This document shows positions 17,727 to 25,448 of a DNA stretch of 64,000 nt, one piece after another. The stretch comes from Clostridia bacterium. GTDB lineage: Bacteria > Bacillota > Clostridia > Oscillospirales > Acutalibacteraceae. Position 1 is the first letter of the stretch. Each line of letters opens with the position of its first letter. Position numbers and translations under genes: made by a program. The DNA lies in the NCBI GenBank assembly GCA_900766585.1, contig CAAFVV010000012.1:1-64000 (forward strand), read 5' to 3'. Below the pieces are notes generated by a model. It saw nothing but the letters and a program-made list of their open reading frames with translations, made no database searches and was not told where the DNA came from.

Positions 17727-19499
17727 TCAATTGTCCGTTTTCAGCGAATAACGGGAGGAATACAGCGCATAATCCTCGGCGAAGTGGTCGGTTTTCTGCA
17801 CCTTGACCTCGTTTAAATAGGCGTGCGTATCGAAAATGTCGTGATCAAGCTCGATCATGGCGACGGCGACATTGGAGCAGTGGTCGGCGATACGCTCGAA
17901 ATTGGTCAGGATGTCATTGTAGACAAAGCCGTGATCCAGCGTGCATTCGCCGGTCTGCACCCGCTTGATATGCCGCATCTTGATTTCGTCGCACAGACCG
18001 TCGATGACCTGCTCGAGCGGCTCCACCTTTTTGGCGGCGGCAATATCGTTGCTCGTGAAAGCGTCAGTCGCCAGAATGACAATTTCGGAAACAGCGGAGG
18101 TGATCACATCCAGCTCGCGCTGGGCGACGGGAGAGAGCAGCAGCTTTTTCTGATAGATCTCCTTTGCGGTTTTGGACAGGTTGACCGCGTGGTCGCCGAT
18201 CCGTTCAAAATCCCCGATAGTGTGCAGAATCTTCGAGATATCGCGGCTCTGCTCGGGCGAAAGCTCCATGCCGGTCAGCTTGACAAGATAGGTGCCGAGC
18301 TTGTCCTCGTATTTGTCGATGATCTGTTCTTTTTGCTGAATGACGGCATATCTGTCCTCACTGTAATTGTAGAGCAGGCCGATGGAGCGGGACAGGTTTT
18401 TCCGCGCCTTGCGCGCCATGGAACAGACCGCCAAATTGCTCTGCTCCAGAGCGATGGTGGGGTGGGCAATGAAGCGATCTTCCAGCCGGTCGATCTCCGC
18501 GGTCTCCTCCGCCTCCTCCGGGTCGTCGGGGAAGACCAGTGCGGAAAGCCGTTCAAGCAGATGGGTAAACGGCGCGAGCAGCAGCACGGTCGCCAGACGG
18601 AACAGCGTATTGAGTACGGCAATGCTCAGCATGTTCATGGTGCTGCTCATAAAGGGGAAGTGGACAAAGGCGTTGACGGTGTAGAAAACCGCTGCCCAGA
18701 ATACCGCGCCGATCACGTCAATGGAGAGATAGGTCAGCGCCACGCGCTTGCCCTCTCTTGTGGAGCCGAAGGCGGAGAGCAACACCGGTACGGCGGCGCC
18801 GATGGCGATACCCATGATGATCGGCAACGCGATCTCAAACCGGATCTGACCGGTCATGGAGAGCGCCTGCAGAATACCGACGGTCGCCGAGGCGCTCTGC
18901 AGCACGCAGGTGATGAGCATGCCAACCAGAATACCGATGAGCGGATGGGCAAACGAGCTGAGCATCTGCACGAATACCGGGCTCTCCCGCAGCGGCGCTA
19001 CCGCGCTGCTCATGGCGGTCATGCCGGTCATCAGGATGGCAAAGCCCATCAGGATGTTGCCGACCTGCTGCTTTGTGTGTCCCTTGCAGAACATGCGCAG
19101 CACGATGCCGACGACGGCGACGATGCCGGTCAGCGAAGCCGTGGAGACCAGCGCGGCGAGGTTTGAGGCGCTGCCGCCCATATCCGACAGGCAGATGATA
19201 AAGCCGGTCACGCTCGTGCCGAGGATGGCGCCGAGTATGACGCCGATCGCCTGCCGCGCCTTCATCATGCCGGAATTGACAAAGCCGACCACCATGACCG
19301 ACGTGGCAGAGGAAGACTGAATGACCGCCGTCACGCCCGTGCCCAGCAGTATCCCCTTCAGGGGCGTGCTGGATAGGCGGTAGAGCACAAGCTCCAGCTT
19401 GTTGCCTGCCACGCTTTTGAGTCCGGCGCCCATCAGCAGCATACCGTAAAGAAACAGAGCGACACCGCCTACTAAAGAGATGACATCTGCAATCGTCAT
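17727..19499 (-). CDS. Na/Pi cotransporter family protein with PhoU-like C-terminus
   Basis: A 590-residue membrane protein. Residues 1-320 contain the two inverted Na/Pi cotransporter repeats, each with a QSSSAT-type motif (TAVIQSSSATSVMVVGFVNSG near 60, LQSASATVGILQAL near 205). The C-terminal 240 residues form a cytoplasmic PhoU-like helical domain (ISKILHTIGDFERIGDHAVNLSKTAKEIY, TNFERIADHCSNVAVAMIELD). It probably imports phosphate or a related anion with sodium. It is a single-gene unit; a tandem direct repeat lies just upstream of the start. Confidence 0.9.
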   Translation of the reverse strand: MTIADVISLVGGVALFLYGMLLMGAGLKSVAGNKLELVLYRLSSTPLKGILLGTGVTAVIQSSSATSVMVVGFVNSGMMKARQAIGVILGAILGTSVTGFIICLSDMGGSASNLAALVSTASLTGIVAVVGIVLRMFCKGHTKQQVGNILMGFAILMTGMTAMSSAVAPLRESPVFVQMLSSFAHPLIGILVGMLITCVLQSASATVGILQALSMTGQIRFEIALPIIMGIAIGAAVPVLLSAFGSTREGKRVALTYLSIDVIGAVFWAAVFYTVNAFVHFPFMSSTMNMLSIAVLNTLFRLATVLLLAPFTHLLERLSALVFPDDPEEAEETAEIDRLEDRFIAHPTIALEQSNLAVCSMARKARKNLSRSIGLLYNYSEDRYAVIQQKEQIIDKYEDKLGTYLVKLTGMELSPEQSRDISKILHTIGDFERIGDHAVNLSKTAKEIYQKKLLLSPVAQRELDVITSAVSEIVILATDAFTSNDIAAAKKVEPLEQVIDGLCDEIKMRHIKRVQTGECTLDHGFVYNDILTNFERIADHCSNVAVAMIELDHDIFDTHAYLNEVKVQKTDHFAEDYALYSSRYSLKTDN

Positions 19500-19521
19500 G
19501 CGCGTAAACCCTCAATTCCGA

Positions 19522-19546
19522 AATTGTATTACCATAATTGTATTAC
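19522..19546 (-). repeat. Tandem AATTGTATTAC repeat upstream of the Na/Pi transporter gene
   Basis: AATTGTATTAC occurs at 19522-19532 and again at 19536-19546, a 14-bp period, 23 bp upstream of the transporter start. Two copies in phase at a promoter-proximal site suggest an operator, but no regulator is identified. The minus-strand sequence is rich in TACAAT, so part of it may be -10 sequence. Confidence 0.45.
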
Positions 19547-19712
19547 GTTTATCGCAAACACCTCTACCATACCATATTCCGACGAAAAACACAAGCCCTT
19601 TTTTTGAAAAATCTCCGCGAAAGGTTTGCTGCTTTCCCGCGGGTCCGGGCATAGGCGCCGCTTACCGGGCATATCCTGTACGGCAGGGACGGCAGAGGGG
19701 CGGTGACGGAGA

Positions 19713-20723
19713 ATGACGGCAGTTTTCAAAAGGCGGAATCTGTGCTGCGGGATGCTGGCGGCGGTGCTCTGCTTTACGCTTCCCTTTGCGGCGGGCATGT
19801 GGGGCGGAAGCCTGACACCGGTCGGGGAAAGCACCATCCGCTGGGTGGATTTTGATATTCCGTATGAGGCGCTGGACTATGCGCTGGAACTGGATATCCG
19901 TTCGCATACCGAGGGGGAGGTGCCGCTTTGCTGGTCGGAGCTTCTGGCGGTCGTCGCCGCGCGGCAGGGCGGCTTTTCGGGATACCGCAGACAGCAGCTC
20001 ACGGCTGTGGCGGAGCAGCTGCAAAGCGGCGTGTCGATCGAAAAGGTGACGGAAAAGCTGCCCGCCTTTGCCTATTACCGTGAGGCATACGGCGCAGTGC
20101 TGGACGGACTGGTCGGGGTATATGAGCAGGAGATGCCCGCAAAAGAGGGAGAGGGTACCGTGTGGGAGCCGTGCTACGGGCTGAAGGCGTTTTCGCCGAT
20201 CGCGCGCGGCTACGGCTATCAGGACTATGACGATTTCGGGGTCAGCCGCTCCTACGGCTACGCCAGACGACATCTGGGGCATGACCTGATGGGAGCGGTC
20301 GGCACGCCGGTTATCGCCGTGGAAAGCGGCACGGTCGAAGCAATCGGCTGGAACCGCTACGGCGGGTGGCGGATCGGCATCCGCAGCCGCGACCGCCGCC
20401 GTTATTACTATTATGCTCATCTGCGCAAGGATCACCCGTTTGCCGCGGGGCTTGCCGAGGGCAGCGAGGTGACGGCAGGGGATGTGATCGGGTATCTGGG
20501 GCGCACCGGATACAGCGATAAGGAAAACGTCAACAATATTGACACCTATCATCTGCATTACGGGCTGCAGCTGGTGTTTGACGAATCGCAGAAGGAGTGC
20601 GACAGTGAGATCTGGGTGGATGTCTATGCGCTGACCCGTCTGCTGTACAGGCGGCGCAGCGCCGTGGTACGGACGGCGGACGGCGAGTATGTGCGCCGTT
20701 ACGGGATGCGGGAGAAAAATTAG
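19713..20723 (+). CDS. Exported M23 family metallopeptidase
   Basis: A 336-residue protein with an N-terminal signal or anchor segment (CCGMLAAVLCFTLPFAAGMW). The C-terminal LytM/M23 endopeptidase domain has zinc-binding residues in HLGHDLMGAVGTP and HLHYGLQL. A cell-wall peptide crosslink hydrolase is expected. The middle (residues 40-140) has no recognised domain. The start follows a GTGACGGAG stretch, a mediocre site. The proximity to sporulation genes would allow a role in spore engulfment or cortex remodelling, but the sequence does not show it. Confidence 0.82.
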   Translation: MTAVFKRRNLCCGMLAAVLCFTLPFAAGMWGGSLTPVGESTIRWVDFDIPYEALDYALELDIRSHTEGEVPLCWSELLAVVAARQGGFSGYRRQQLTAVAEQLQSGVSIEKVTEKLPAFAYYREAYGAVLDGLVGVYEQEMPAKEGEGTVWEPCYGLKAFSPIARGYGYQDYDDFGVSRSYGYARRHLGHDLMGAVGTPVIAVESGTVEAIGWNRYGGWRIGIRSRDRRRYYYYAHLRKDHPFAAGLAEGSEVTAGDVIGYLGRTGYSDKENVNNIDTYHLHYGLQLVFDESQKECDSEIWVDVYALTRLLYRRRSAVVRTADGEYVRRYGMREKN

Positions 20724-20768
20724 ACCGAATTTATAAAAAAGGAGACCGATATTCCGGTCGAAAAGGGG

Positions 20769-20797
20769 TTGACAGCAGGCGAAAAATGCCGTATAGT
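20769..20797 (+). promoter_or_regulatory. Consensus promoter for the Gfo/Idh oxidoreductase gene
   Basis: TTGACA (20769-20774), 17 bp, TATAGT (20792-20797), 40 bp upstream of the start codon. Confidence 0.85.
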
Positions 20798-20836
20798 ATC
20801 GCTTTGTGAGAGGGAATTTCTCTTTTGGAGCGTGCT

Positions 20837-21862
20837 ATGAAAACTTACGGAATACTGCTGATCGGCTGCGGCCATATCGGCATGGAGCATTTAAACGACA
20901 TTTACTACCGTGACGATGTGCGGATCGTGGCGACGGTGGATCATGATCCCGCCCGCGCCCGCGAGGCGGCGCGCCGCAGCGGCGCAGCGGCATACGGCAC
21001 CGATTACCGCCCGTTTCTCGACGATCCGCGGGTCGATATCGTCATTATCGCGACGTATACGGACACCCATCTGCCGATTCTGCGGGACTGTCTTGCCCAT
21101 CACAAGCATGTGCTCTGCGAGAAGCCGATCGCCCGCACGGTTGAGGAGGGACGGGCGTTTATGGAGGCGGTCTCCGCCGCGCCGGAAAAAGTGCTGATTG
21201 CCCACGTCCTGCGGCATAACCGCAGCTATTGTAAATTGCGCGAGCTGGTGCAGAGCGGCGTCATCGGCGAGCTGCGGCTGTTCCGCATGACCCAGAATCA
21301 CCACGCGATGGACTGGCCGCGGTACTGCCGCCTGCTTGAGGACAGCAGCCCGACCGTGGACTGCGGCGTGCATTATTACGATCTTGCCCAGTGGATCACC
21401 GGGGCGAGGATCACGGAGGTGTCCGGTTTCAGCACGACGACGCAGCCGGATGCGCCGCGCGATAACTATACGCTCGTCACGTTTCGGATGGAAAACGGCT
21501 GCACGGGATTTTACGAGGCGGGCTGGGGACAGAGCCTGCGCGCCTGCAACGTCAAGGAGCTGATCGGCACTAAGGGGCGCATCACGCTGGAGCTGTGCGC
21601 CCAGCGCGGCCGCGATACCGAAGAGGGCGATCTGCTCACGGTGTATCACAGCGATACCGCCGTGTATGAGACCATCAACCTGCGTGCGGAATATAAGGAT
21701 ATGTATGCCCAGCTGTACACGCTGATCGACAGCATCGAGCGGGATACACCGCTTGACCCGACAATGGACGATGTTTGGAGCGCTTTCTTGGCGGCGCAGG
21801 CTGCCGATGAAGCGCTGCGCACTCGCCGCACGGTGACAGTGGCGGAGATCTGCCCGCAGTGA
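20837..21862 (+). CDS. Gfo/Idh/MocA family NAD(P)-dependent oxidoreductase
   Basis: A 341-residue dehydrogenase probably acting on a sugar or polyol. The Rossmann motif is ILLIGCGHIGMEH at the N-terminus. The conserved EKPIA motif (LCEKPIARTVEEG, about residue 95) carries the usual catalytic Lys, and DCGVHYYDLAQWITG matches the family's substrate-domain His motif. The start is ATG 20837 with GGAG 6 nt upstream; the TTG at 20825 would contain that site. It has its own promoter and terminator-like hairpin. The substrate cannot be told from sequence. Confidence 0.88.
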   Translation: MKTYGILLIGCGHIGMEHLNDIYYRDDVRIVATVDHDPARAREAARRSGAAAYGTDYRPFLDDPRVDIVIIATYTDTHLPILRDCLAHHKHVLCEKPIARTVEEGRAFMEAVSAAPEKVLIAHVLRHNRSYCKLRELVQSGVIGELRLFRMTQNHHAMDWPRYCRLLEDSSPTVDCGVHYYDLAQWITGARITEVSGFSTTTQPDAPRDNYTLVTFRMENGCTGFYEAGWGQSLRACNVKELIGTKGRITLELCAQRGRDTEEGDLLTVYHSDTAVYETINLRAEYKDMYAQLYTLIDSIERDTPLDPTMDDVWSAFLAAQAADEALRTRRTVTVAEICPQ

Positions 21863-21881
21863 CATAATTATCAGGTAAAAA

Positions 21882-21913
21882 GCAAGCCGTTCTCCGCTGC
21901 GGAGGGCGGCTTG
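21882..21913 (+). terminator. Hairpin terminator after the oxidoreductase gene
   Basis: GCAAGCCG-tt-CTCCGC pairs with GCGGAG-gg-CGGCTTGC across a 1-nt loop, giving a two-part stem with a symmetric internal loop. It is followed by TCTGCTTTTG. Confidence 0.6.
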
Positions 21914-21957
21914 CTCTGCTTTTGCGGAAGGAAGCGGCGGCAGTAGAGATTTTGCAC

Positions 21958-21986
21958 TTGCTTTTTTTTGCAAAAAGGAGTAAACT
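21958..21986 (+). promoter_or_regulatory. Promoter for the RpiR-family regulator gene
   Basis: TTGCTT (21958-21963), 17 bp, TAAACT (21981-21986), 36 bp upstream of the start codon at 22023. Confidence 0.55.
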
Positions 21987-22022
21987 GTCTCTATCTGGCA
22001 ACAGGCGGAGGGGAGAGAATGA

Positions 22023-22904
22023 ATGAAAACCGATCTGATCCATCATATGGAGGCACATTCCGCCGGATTTTCCAAGGGACAAAAGCGGATTGCCGCCTTT
22101 ATCACGGAGCATTATGACGAGGCGGCGTTTATGACCGCCTGCAAGCTGGGCGAGCGGGTGGACGTCAGCGAATCCACGGTGGTGCGGTTTGCAACCGAAT
22201 TGGGCTTTGCGGGCTATCCACAGCTGCAGAAGGCGATGCAGGAGCTGATCCGCAGCCGTCTGACCTCGATCCAGCGCATTGAGGTGACCAAAGCCCGCAT
22301 GAGCGACGACCAGGTGCCCGAGCAGGTGATGGCGTATGACATCGCGAACATTAGGCAGACGCTTGAGGAACTGCCGCGCAATGTGTTTTTCCGCGCGGTG
22401 GAGGCGATGGTCAACGCCCGCCGCGTCTATATTTTCGGCGCAGGCAGCTGCCGCGCGCTCGCCAATTTTGCCGCCTACTATTTAAAACTCCTGCTGCCGG
22501 ATGTGCACCTGATCTACACCTCCAGTCAGGCGGAGATCTTTGAGGAGATGCTGTCGATCGACGGGCGTGACGCGCTGCTCGGTATCAGCTTTCCGCGCTA
22601 TTCGAGCAAAGCGGTCAAGACGCTGCACTATGCCCACACGCGCGGGGCGCAGGTCATCGCGATTACCGACAGCGAGCTGTCGCCCATCGCGGATTATGCG
22701 ACCCACCTTTTGCTGGCGCACAGTGATATGCCCTCCATCGTGGATTCGCTCGTCGCGCCGCTGAGTGTGATCAATGCGCTGACCGTGGCGATCTCGCTGC
22801 GCAAGCTCGAGGAGGATCGCCCCGTCCTGACGACGCTCGAGCAGCTGTGGACGGATTATCAGGTGTATCAGCCCTTTGCCGACACGCCGGGCGGTGACGC
22901 ATGA
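22023..22904 (+). CDS. MurR/RpiR family transcriptional regulator
   Basis: A 293-residue sugar-phosphate-responsive regulator. The N-terminal HTH_6 domain (GQKRIAAFITEHYDEAAFMTA, LGERVDVSESTVVRFATELGF) is followed by a SIS domain from about residue 125 (ARRVYIFGAGSCRALANFAAYY, DALLGISFPRYSS). The ATG at 22023 has GGAGGGGAGAG upstream. Neighbours (a Gfo/Idh dehydrogenase before it) suggest a sugar pathway, but the ligand is unknown. The stop overlaps the next start by 4 bp. Confidence 0.9.
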   Translation: MKTDLIHHMEAHSAGFSKGQKRIAAFITEHYDEAAFMTACKLGERVDVSESTVVRFATELGFAGYPQLQKAMQELIRSRLTSIQRIEVTKARMSDDQVPEQVMAYDIANIRQTLEELPRNVFFRAVEAMVNARRVYIFGAGSCRALANFAAYYLKLLLPDVHLIYTSSQAEIFEEMLSIDGRDALLGISFPRYSSKAVKTLHYAHTRGAQVIAITDSELSPIADYATHLLLAHSDMPSIVDSLVAPLSVINALTVAISLRKLEEDRPVLTTLEQLWTDYQVYQPFADTPGGDA

Positions 22905-24127
22905 GGCTTTTGGTGATCGGCGGCGGCGCCGCCGGAATGATGGCGGCAGTGACGGCGGCGGAAAACGGCTGCCGGGTGACGGTGATCGAACGCAATGCCC
23001 GCCCGGCGCGCAAGGTGATGATCACCGGCAAGGGTCGCTGCAATGTGACAAATCACTGCACGGTGCCGGAATGTGTCGCCCATATACCGGGCAACGGAAA
23101 ATTTCTCTACGGCGTGCTGTCCCGGTTCGGTCCTGAGGAGGTTATGGACTGGTTTACCTCGCGCGGCGTGCCGCTCAAAACCGAGCGGGGCGGACGGGTG
23201 TTCCCCGTATCCGACCGCGCGGTCGATATTGTGGACTGCCTGACCGCCGCTGCCAGGCGGGCGGGCGTACAGATGCTGCAGGGGCGCGTGATGGCGCTGC
23301 TGACGGCGGAGGGCGCCTGCACGGGCGTTCGTCTGGAGGACGGGCACACCGTTGAAGCCGATGCCGTTGCGGTCTGCACGGGCGGCATGTCGTATCCCGT
23401 GACCGGCTCGACCGGCGACGGCTACACACTTGCCGAGCAGGCGGGACACCGCATCGTGCCGCCCCGCGCCTCGCTCGTGCCGGTGGAAACGGCGGAATAC
23501 TGGCCGTGCCGGCTGCAGGGGCTGTCGCTGAAAAATGTGATGTTGACGCTGACGGATACCAAAACCGGGAAAAAGACCGCGTCCGAGCCGGGGGAAATGC
23601 TGTTCACGCATTTCGGCGTGTCCGGTCCGCTGGTGCTGACCGCCTCCGCCCTCATGCGGGAGCCGGAGCCGAACCGCTACACGCTTTTGCTGGATCTGAA
23701 GCCGGGGCTGACAGTGGAAAAGCTGGATGCCCGCCTTGTGCGGGAATTTGCCGCCGCGCCGCAGCAGGATGTCGCGCATATCTGCGAGAGCCTGATGCCC
23801 CGCCGTCTGATCGGCGAGGTGCTGGCGCTTGCCGGATTTCCGCCGCACACCAAATGCAGCGGTGTGACGCGGGAGCAGCGCCGTTCACTCGCCGGACGGC
23901 TGAAAGCGCTGACGCTGACGGTCGCAGGGACGCGTCCGATCGAGGAGGCGATCGTCACGGCAGGCGGCGTGGACGTGCGGGAGATCGATGCCCGCACCAT
24001 GGCGTCAAAAAAACTCGCGGGGCTGTATTTTGCCGGCGAGGTGCTGGACGCGGACGCGTTTACCGGCGGATTCAATCTGCAGATCGCCTTTTCCACGGGT
24101 CATGCCGTGGGAGCGGCGGTCGGATAA
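22901..24127 (+). CDS. HI0933/BaiN-type FAD-dependent oxidoreductase
   Basis: A 408-residue flavoprotein with an N-terminal FAD-binding motif LLVIGGGAAGMMAAVTAAENG and the family signature RNARPARKVMITGKGRCNVTN. A conserved C-terminal FAD-binding segment ends with LYFAGEVLDADAFTGGFNLQIAFSTG. Members include proteins annotated as BaiN and YhiN; physiological substrates are mostly unknown. It overlaps the RpiR gene by 4 bp, and the cmk gene starts 20 bp after it, so it may head the cmk-plsC-ispH operon. Confidence 0.88.
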   Translation: MRLLVIGGGAAGMMAAVTAAENGCRVTVIERNARPARKVMITGKGRCNVTNHCTVPECVAHIPGNGKFLYGVLSRFGPEEVMDWFTSRGVPLKTERGGRVFPVSDRAVDIVDCLTAAARRAGVQMLQGRVMALLTAEGACTGVRLEDGHTVEADAVAVCTGGMSYPVTGSTGDGYTLAEQAGHRIVPPRASLVPVETAEYWPCRLQGLSLKNVMLTLTDTKTGKKTASEPGEMLFTHFGVSGPLVLTASALMREPEPNRYTLLLDLKPGLTVEKLDARLVREFAAAPQQDVAHICESLMPRRLIGEVLALAGFPPHTKCSGVTREQRRSLAGRLKALTLTVAGTRPIEEAIVTAGGVDVREIDARTMASKKLAGLYFAGEVLDADAFTGGFNLQIAFSTGHAVGAAVG

Positions 24128-24147
24128 TAACAAAGGAGGCGGTTGCC

Positions 24148-24831
24148 TTGAACGACCGAAAAACACCGCTTTCCGTGGCGATCGACGGCCCGTCCGGCGC
24201 CGGGAAAAGCACAATTTCGCGTATTCTGGCGCGGGAGCTGGGATTTGTCTATGTGGATACCGGCGCGCTGTACCGCGCCGTGGGCTATTATATGCTCGGA
24301 CACGGTATCGACCCGAAGGAGGCAGAGGCGGTAGCCGCCGCGCTTGCGGAGCTTCAGGTGGAGCTTGGCTATGAAAACGGCGAGCAGCAGGTGCGGGTCA
24401 ACGGCGAGGTGCCGGGCGACCGCCTGCGCACGCCGGAGGTGTCGATGGCGGCGTCGGCTGTCTCCGCCATCCCGGCAGTGCGGCAGTTTTTGCTGGATAC
24501 CCAGCGGCGGATCGCCGAGACGGAAAACGTTATTATGGACGGCCGCGATATCGGCACGGTCGTGCTGCCGCAGGCGGGGCTGAAGATCTTTCTGACCGCC
24601 TCTGCGGAGGACCGCGCGCAGCGGCGGTATGCCGAGCTGCGCGAAAAGGGTATGGATGTGACGTTTGACGCGGTGCTGGCGGATATGCAGAAGCGTGATT
24701 ACGACGATTCCCACCGCGCCGCTGCGCCGCTGCGTCCGGCACCGGATGCGCGGCTTGTGGACACGACGGGCAACACACTTGAACAGTCGGTGGCTGTGTT
24801 GAAAGCACTGGTCAGGGAGGTGAGCGCATGA
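24148..24831 (+). CDS. cmk: Cytidylate kinase
   Basis: Phosphorylates CMP and dCMP to the diphosphates. At 227 residues it matches the family. The P-loop is GPSGAGKST (about 15-23), followed by YVDTGALYRAVGYY and the NMP-binding DGRDIGTVVLP. The start is TTG at 24148, chosen because AAAGGAGG ends 8 nt upstream and the product then begins just before the P-loop strand. The longer open frame upstream overlaps the flavoprotein gene and is not real. Confidence 0.93.
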   Translation: MNDRKTPLSVAIDGPSGAGKSTISRILARELGFVYVDTGALYRAVGYYMLGHGIDPKEAEAVAAALAELQVELGYENGEQQVRVNGEVPGDRLRTPEVSMAASAVSAIPAVRQFLLDTQRRIAETENVIMDGRDIGTVVLPQAGLKIFLTASAEDRAQRRYAELREKGMDVTFDAVLADMQKRDYDDSHRAAAPLRPAPDARLVDTTGNTLEQSVAVLKALVREVSA

Positions 24832-25448
24832 GAGCCGCGCGTATACTGATCGCCGTTTTGCGGCCGATCCTGTGGCTGATATTTCCGTACAAGGTGCGGG
24901 GACGGGAGAATATTCCCGCGAAAAAAGAGGGGCAGCGTCTCATGATCTGCGCCAACCACCTCTCGCTGATGGATCCGGTTTTCCTGTTACTGACGATGCC
25001 GCAGCACATATATTTTATGGCGAAAGAAGAATCTTTTCGCCCTGCCATCGGGCGCTTCTTCTTCGGCAAGGTCATGGGCGCGTTCCCGATCAAACGAGGC
25101 GAGGCTGACCGCACGGCGCTGGATACGGCGATGCAGATTGTTGACGACGGCAGGGTGCTGGGTATTTTCCCGGAAGGCACCCGTTCCAAAACGGGCGAGA
25201 TCGGGCGGTTCAAGTCCGGTGCGGCGCTGATCGCGGCGCAGACGGGCGCCTCCGTCCTGCCGGTGTCGATCTATACCAAGGGCGGTCGCGTGCGGCCGTT
25301 TAAGCGGTCGGTCATCACCTATGGCCCGGTGATCACGGGCGAGGAGCTGTGGCCGGAGGAGGGCAAGCCCAATCTGCGCCATATGACCCGCGTGATGAAG
25401 GAGCGGGTGGATGCGCTTTATGAGGAGGGAAAAGCCGCATGCCGGTGA
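24828..25448 (+). CDS. plsC: 1-acyl-sn-glycerol-3-phosphate acyltransferase
   Basis: Transfers the second acyl chain in phosphatidate synthesis at the membrane. The 206-residue protein has an N-terminal hydrophobic stretch (ILIAVLRPILWLIFPY), the catalytic HX4D motif in NHLSLMDP, and FPEGTRSKTG. It overlaps cmk by 4 bp and ispH by 10 bp, so translation is coupled along cmk-plsC-ispH, a common clostridial order. Confidence 0.93.
   Translation: MRAARILIAVLRPILWLIFPYKVRGRENIPAKKEGQRLMICANHLSLMDPVFLLLTMPQHIYFMAKEESFRPAIGRFFFGKVMGAFPIKRGEADRTALDTAMQIVDDGRVLGIFPEGTRSKTGEIGRFKSGAALIAAQTGASVLPVSIYTKGGRVRPFKRSVITYGPVITGEELWPEEGKPNLRHMTRVMKERVDALYEEGKAACR

Noticed and set aside
22019..22025. Alternative ATG at 22019 for the RpiR regulator.
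   Set aside because: It is in a different frame that does not encode the helix-turn-helix; ATG 22023 has the right frame and spacing from GGAGGGGAGAG.
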